Shown here one piece after another: positions 60,234-64,000 of a stretch of DNA of 64,000 bases. Numbering within the stretch: the stretch's first letter is position 1; every line of letters begins with the position of its first letter. The notes under the pieces are model-generated. The model saw only the letters and a program-made list of their open reading frames with translations, was not told the origin of the DNA and searched no databases. Origin of the DNA: Seinonella peptonophila (GTDB lineage Bacteria > Bacillota > Bacilli > Thermoactinomycetales > Thermoactinomycetaceae); contig NZ_FQVL01000004.1 of assembly GCF_900129355.1 (NCBI RefSeq), positions 186,001 through 250,000 on the forward strand. Reading direction: 5' to 3'. Position numbers and translations under genes: made by a program.

Positions 60234-62570
60234 ATGAGTATCTCGAAAGAAGAATGGAAACTCGAACAAAAAAGAGTAAACCATGTGGTTGAATTAGCAA
60301 AGAAAAGGATTGGAGGACTAGGTGGATATATAGCGGAAGTGCAAAGTGACATTGTGGATATACGAAAACATTTTTGGGATGATGTAACGGTAAATCTGGA
60401 TGATGCGACTGAAGCTGCGGAGACAGCAGCTAGTATGAAGCAGCAGTCTGAATTGCTGGCGGAGCGTGAACGCAGTTTTCGCCATGTCAACACGGAGATT
60501 GAACGTCTTCGCCGTATAGAGGATTCACCCTATTTTGGACGGGTGGATTTTCGTGAAGAAGGGGAATCAGAAACGGAATCTATTTATCTGGGTATCGCGT
60601 CTATGATGGATGAAAAAGGTGAAGATTTTTTAATTTATGATTGGCGTGCCCCCATTTCTAGCCTTTACTATGATCATTCACCTGGACATGTCTCATTCCA
60701 GGCGCCAGAGAGCGAAATCAAAGGTGAAATGACCACCAAACGACAGTATGTCATTCGCAGGGGCAAGATTTTGAGTCTCTTTGATACAGGACTGACAATT
60801 GGAGACGAATTATTGCAAGAAGTATTGGGAAGGCAAGCAGATGCGCAAATGCGTAGTATTGTCGCAACCATCCAGAAGGAACAAAATCGTCTCATTCGGG
60901 ATGAAAAAAGCCAACTTTTAATTGTTCGGGGGGCAGCCGGCAGCGGAAAGACATCTGCTGCACTGCAAAGAATTGCCTATCTACTCTATCGTTATCGTGA
61001 TCAATTACAGGCAAATCAAATTATCCTTTTTTCCCCCAATCCGATCTTTAATAGCTATGTTTCAAGTGTATTGCCTGAGCTCGGTGAAGAAAATATGCAA
61101 CAAGCTACTTTCCAACAATATTTAGATCGACATTTAGGCAAGGATTATCAAGTAGAAGACCCTTTTCAACAAGTGGAATATACTTTGACAGCTCAACAAG
61201 ATGTAGACTATCAGATACGAATAGATGGGGTTCATTTTAAATCTACAGAAGAATTTTTACAAATCATTGATGATTACCTTGTCCACTTAGGTAAAAAAGG
61301 ACTTTGGTTTCAAGATATATGTTATAGAGGGGAGCCGATGGTTACCAAAGAAGAGATCAAAAGACAATTTCTCTCTTATGATACAACGCGCTCGATTCCT
61401 TTGCGTATGGATCTCTTGAAAGAGTGGTTACTTGAACGTCTGTCGATCAAAGCGAAACAAGAAGAGAAGGCGGACTGGGTGGAAGAAGCGATCGAATTAT
61501 TACCAGATGAAGTTTATCAACAAATTCAACAAAGAGTACAGCGCAAGGAAAGATTTTCAGAAGAGACATTTGATGATTTTGAACGTCAACGAAAGATGTT
61601 AAAAGAATATGTTGTGAAAAAGCAATTTAAGAAGTTGTATCAATCGGTCAGAAGACTACATTTTATTGATTTTCGACAAACTTACTTAAATATATGGCAG
61701 CAGGATGGACAAACCGATTCGCGACTGCCACATGACTGGTCAAGAATTGGGATGCAAACAGCACGTATGTTTACCAAGAAGAGAATTCCTTATGAAGATG
61801 CAACCCCTTTTCTATATTTTAAAGGACAAATTGAGGGATTCCCTAAGGACTTGTCAATAAGACATCTCTTTATTGATGAAGCACAGGATTATACACCATT
61901 TCAGTTTTTATTCTTAAAAAGAATGTTTCCGCGTAGCAAGATGACGATTTTGGGAGATTTAAATCAGTCTATCTTTGCACATGCAAGTGATGGTTTTCAG
62001 TCGATTGGAACACTATTTCCTGAGCAAAGAACAGCAGAGATCGTATTACATCGTACGTATCGATCAACTGAACCCATTGTTACGTTTACTCGACAGTTTA
62101 TACCCGATGGGAAATCTATACAGCCATTTGCAAGAGATGGGGCATTACCTCGTTTGGTTCATGTGCGGCAGCCGCAAGCATGGATCAAGGCGATCGTAAA
62201 AAGTGCAAAGGAGCGTTTAGAACAAGGTTTTAAAACAGTAGCGATTATTTGTAAGACGGCTGCCGAAGCAGATGAAGTATACCAAAAACTGCATCCTTTG
62301 CTTGAAGTGCATTTGATCCGAAAAGAAAGTAGCAATTTTGAAACAGGAGTGCTGATTATTCCTTCATATTTAGCAAAAGGTGTTGAATTTGATGCAGTGA
62401 TCATTTATGATGCATCTTTGTCTGTATATAACAAAGAGAGTGAACGAAAGCTTTTCTATACAGCTTGCACAAGAGCCATGCATGATCTGGAGTTATTCTA
62501 TATGGATGAATTAAGTCCATTTGTGCAGGAGGTAGATTCTAAATCTTATCAGCAGGTCGAGTTCGATTAA
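60234..62570 (+). CDS. helD: HelD: RNA polymerase recycling ATPase
   Basis: The 778-residue protein has an N-terminal coiled coil (about 1-95), then a SF1 helicase-like ATPase with Walker A 'GAAGSGKTSAALQRIAYLLY', 'SPNPIFNSYVSSVLPELGEE', Walker B 'RHLFIDEAQDYTPFQFLFLK' and 'GDLNQSIF', and the C-terminal 'AKGVEFDAVIIYDAS', 'FYTACTRAMHDLELF'. Such UvrD-like proteins bind RNA polymerase and release it from stalled complexes; some HelD proteins in actinobacteria protect from rifampin. It is near an Rph-like gene by distance only (28 kb). Confidence 0.9.
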   Translation: MSISKEEWKLEQKRVNHVVELAKKRIGGLGGYIAEVQSDIVDIRKHFWDDVTVNLDDATEAAETAASMKQQSELLAERERSFRHVNTEIERLRRIEDSPYFGRVDFREEGESETESIYLGIASMMDEKGEDFLIYDWRAPISSLYYDHSPGHVSFQAPESEIKGEMTTKRQYVIRRGKILSLFDTGLTIGDELLQEVLGRQADAQMRSIVATIQKEQNRLIRDEKSQLLIVRGAAGSGKTSAALQRIAYLLYRYRDQLQANQIILFSPNPIFNSYVSSVLPELGEENMQQATFQQYLDRHLGKDYQVEDPFQQVEYTLTAQQDVDYQIRIDGVHFKSTEEFLQIIDDYLVHLGKKGLWFQDICYRGEPMVTKEEIKRQFLSYDTTRSIPLRMDLLKEWLLERLSIKAKQEEKADWVEEAIELLPDEVYQQIQQRVQRKERFSEETFDDFERQRKMLKEYVVKKQFKKLYQSVRRLHFIDFRQTYLNIWQQDGQTDSRLPHDWSRIGMQTARMFTKKRIPYEDATPFLYFKGQIEGFPKDLSIRHLFIDEAQDYTPFQFLFLKRMFPRSKMTILGDLNQSIFAHASDGFQSIGTLFPEQRTAEIVLHRTYRSTEPIVTFTRQFIPDGKSIQPFARDGALPRLVHVRQPQAWIKAIVKSAKERLEQGFKTVAIICKTAAEADEVYQKLHPLLEVHLIRKESSNFETGVLIIPSYLAKGVEFDAVIIYDASLSVYNKESERKLFYTACTRAMHDLELFYMDELSPFVQEVDSKSYQQVEFD

Positions 62571-62612
62571 GACGACCTTGCTTTATGTAAATCTTTTGTG
62601 GTATAGTGGTGT

Positions 62613-62883
62613 TTGCCGCGCTAGATGGGGAGCTCGCCGTGCCCTGTAACTCGCAATCGGCGTAGCGGGGTTGAATTCCTATCTGAGGTCTAGATTGTGT
62701 GAGGTCTGGTCTCTGTCGAAAGTGTTGACGATTGGGTCCCGCGCAACGAATACTTCTGAACCGTGTCAGGTCCTGACGGAAGCAGCACTAAGGAAGAGCA
62801 TTCGTGTGCCGTGGGAGTGCCTGATTTGAGCTGGAGCCAGAGAGTCCGCTTGGGCGATTTAGATCAAAGGTAGGTGCGCGGTA
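62613..62883 (+). ncRNA. ffs: Signal recognition particle RNA, large Bacillus type
   Basis: The domain IV motif GTCAGGTCCTGACGGAAGCAG and the flanking GCAGCACTAAGG are present at about 62766-62795. The Alu-type 5' part includes CTAGATGGGGAG and GCAATCGG-like segments. The 5' GCCGCGC and 3' GTGCGCGGT pair to close the molecule. A -10-like TATAGT lies at 62602-62607. The RNA scaffolds Ffh for membrane protein targeting. Confidence 0.93.
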
Positions 62884-62948
62884 CATATTATTTGTAAATG
62901 AAGAGTGAATCATTGCTCCATCATATATGAAATGAACTTAGTCTACAT

Positions 62949-62984
62949 AAGACCCTATGAGCTGTAATGCTCATAGGGTCTTTT
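62949..62984 (+). terminator. Terminator-like hairpin downstream of SRP RNA
   Basis: GACCCTATGAGC (62951-62962) pairs with GCTCATAGGGTC (62969-62980), with flanking AA and TTTT. It lies 65 bp after the end of the SRP RNA. Confidence 0.75.
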
Positions 62985-63036
62985 ACTTATCAGGAGGAGA
63001 AGTGAATATTTGGATAGACGAAGACGAAATCGTGGA

Positions 63037-63114
63037 GTCAATATTTTACAGCAGATACGGTGTCTTGAAAACATCTTCGAAGCCTGAAATGGAGTTGAGG
63101 CGTGAAATATTGAC
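63037..63114 (+). repeat. Dispersed element, copy F, internal deletion form
   Basis: GTCAATATTTT and GAAATATTGAC bound a 78-bp core that keeps the right-hand segment ('GTCTTGAAAACATCTTCGAA') but lacks the left hairpin and the long central stem. The outer arms (GAAATCGTGGA on the left, CCTTTGTCTATAAGCTG on the right) match complete copies. Confidence 0.75.
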
Positions 63115-63290
63115 GGAATCATAACCTTTGTCTATAAGCTGCGGTGTTATGGTCATTACAGCTCGTAAGGACTTTGTATAGTACGGGAAATTTTAGAAGA
63201 AAGAAGGAAGAAAACATTTGAAGAAGAATTTAAGAAGATGATGTATCTGGATGATATTGGAAATTGATTGCGAAAGTGGAGGGGTCGTCT

Positions 63291-64000
63291 GTGTCCATCG
63301 CATATCGCATCGACAAATTAATCGAGGAAAGTTCTTTCTTGAATGAAGTACCAGGAGCTTCTGTTGTAATTGATAAGACAGGAGTGATTCTTTCCTCAAA
63401 CGGACCATTTCAACGCTTATTACAACTGAACCGAAAGCAGATTATCGGGAAGCAGTTAACACAATTTGTCCTCTTTCCGAACGAACTGTTGTCCCAACAA
63501 GATGATGGCCTACATTGTCAAGGACAATTAGTATCCCAGAAAGTTTCGCCCATTCCGGTAAATATAGAAATGAAAGTGAAGATGGAGAGAGGGAAAAGTT
63601 ATTATGTTTTCTCCTTTCATCCAGAATATTATTTTCAATCCGTACTTAGGCAAGCATTTGCTTCATTGCCGATTGGAATCGTTTTCGTGAGTACAGAACG
63701 CATGATTTTTGATCTGAATGAGACGGCTTGTTCATTGTTGGAGCTGGATCGAAGAGAAATTCTCTACTCAACAATTCGTCAAGATTGGTGTTCGGTCTTC
63801 CCGCCTGTTCATCAGTCGATCGAGCAACATGAGGTGATTCATAAGACAGCAGCAGGAGAACGAGATTTGTTAGTTACGACCAAGCAACTTGTGAATGAGC
63901 AGAAAGAATCACGGGGTGCGCTTTATTTATTGGAGGATATTACAGATATTCGCTCTTTAGAAAGGCAAATTCTTTATTACAATCGATTGGCAACTATCGG
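63291..64000 (+). CDS. PAS-domain sensor histidine kinase, N-terminal part
   Basis: A GTG at 63291 follows GTGGAGGGGTCGTCT. The open frame continues past the window edge. The first 90 residues and residues about 115-215 look like PAS folds ('VPGASVVIDKTGVILSSNGP', 'ASLPIGIVFVSTERMIFDLN', 'GALYLLEDITDIRSLERQI'). The last residues 'LYYNRLATI' fit the beginning of a HisKA domain. It has no membrane segment so far and would be a cytoplasmic sensor of the NtrB/KinA kind. The phosphorylation His and ATPase domain lie beyond the window. Confidence 0.8.
   Translation, partial: MSIAYRIDKLIEESSFLNEVPGASVVIDKTGVILSSNGPFQRLLQLNRKQIIGKQLTQFVLFPNELLSQQDDGLHCQGQLVSQKVSPIPVNIEMKVKMERGKSYYVFSFHPEYYFQSVLRQAFASLPIGIVFVSTERMIFDLNETACSLLELDRREILYSTIRQDWCSVFPPVHQSIEQHEVIHKTAAGERDLLVTTKQLVNEQKESRGALYLLEDITDIRSLERQILYYNRLATI

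Noticed and set aside
62922-63290. Open stretch ending 'TFEEEFKKMMYLDDIGN' before the histidine kinase
   Set aside because: There is no start codon until shortly before its stop; it may be a decayed gene end but cannot be supported.

Overview
The window looks like a low-G+C, Gram-positive, endospore-type Bacillota chromosome, most plausibly Bacillales and perhaps a Thermoactinomycetaceae-like lineage. The grounds are strong AGGAGG-type ribosome sites with frequent TTG and GTG starts, a large Bacillus-type SRP RNA, YkyA, DedA, YfhO/GtrA/GT2 and HelD homologues, and secreted proteins with actinomycete-like peptidoglycan-binding modules. The family assignment is inference. No database search was possible, so all names rest on motifs and architecture read from the sequence.

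Region by region. 0-5.5 kb is a decayed accessory zone: the end of a quinone oxidoreductase, the 3' part of a tRNA-Ser beside a broken integrase, a G+C-rich frameshifted MFS transporter, an unknown repeat/membrane protein, a secreted peptidoglycan-binding protein and an IS200/IS605-like scrap. 5.5-12.5 kb holds a broken copy of a TetR gene, a carboxymuconolactone-decarboxylase-like enzyme, a two-gene ABC export/permease unit with the intact TetR gene, and a second MFS transporter. 12.7-24.5 kb has small regulators with targets (TetR, an ArsR-SRPBCC fusion with DoxX, Crp/Fnr with a peroxiredoxin, hydrolase with TetR) and recQ. 24.6-31 kb has a DUF4097-like protein, a secreted HExxH protein, a strikingly G+C-rich unknown gene and a hydrolase. 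31-38 kb has a TetR gene with a rifampin-phosphotransferase-like enzyme, an NlpC/P60 hydrolase and a G+C-rich lipoprotein. 39-44 kb is a sugar ABC importer plus FGGY kinase. 44-50 kb has an erm methyltransferase with a complete attenuation leader, a V8-like protease, an Rrf2 gene with an AhpD-like target, and a two-subunit chorismate-utilising enzyme. 50-58 kb carries two PIG-L deacetylases and a three-component membrane glycosylation set (GT2, GtrA, YfhO) with a decayed second yfhO. 58-64 kb has an aldo-keto reductase, ykyA, helD, SRP RNA and the start of a PAS histidine kinase.

The most unusual feature is a family of dispersed intergenic elements. Five copies contain a core of about 175 bp that folds into a long central hairpin. 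Three stem variants show compensatory base changes. Four full copies are bounded by short terminal inverted repeats and lie inside units of 269-277 bp, each flanked by a direct duplication of 20-34 bp that usually contains the neighbouring gene's terminator or a palindrome. A sixth copy has lost the central hairpin but kept both terminal repeats, and a seventh is only a right-end scrap.

Other regulatory signals can be read directly: an erm leader peptide inside a 20-bp hairpin that hides the erm ribosome site, one palindrome before three different genes, one 25-bp Rrf2-type site in opposite orientations before regulator and target, doubled ArsR-type sites, and large dyads in front of two TetR units. 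Several genes (MFS at 1.15 kb, 27.9-29.4 kb, 37.3-37.7 kb, PIG-L at 50.1 kb) are visibly G+C-richer than their neighbours and are probably acquired.
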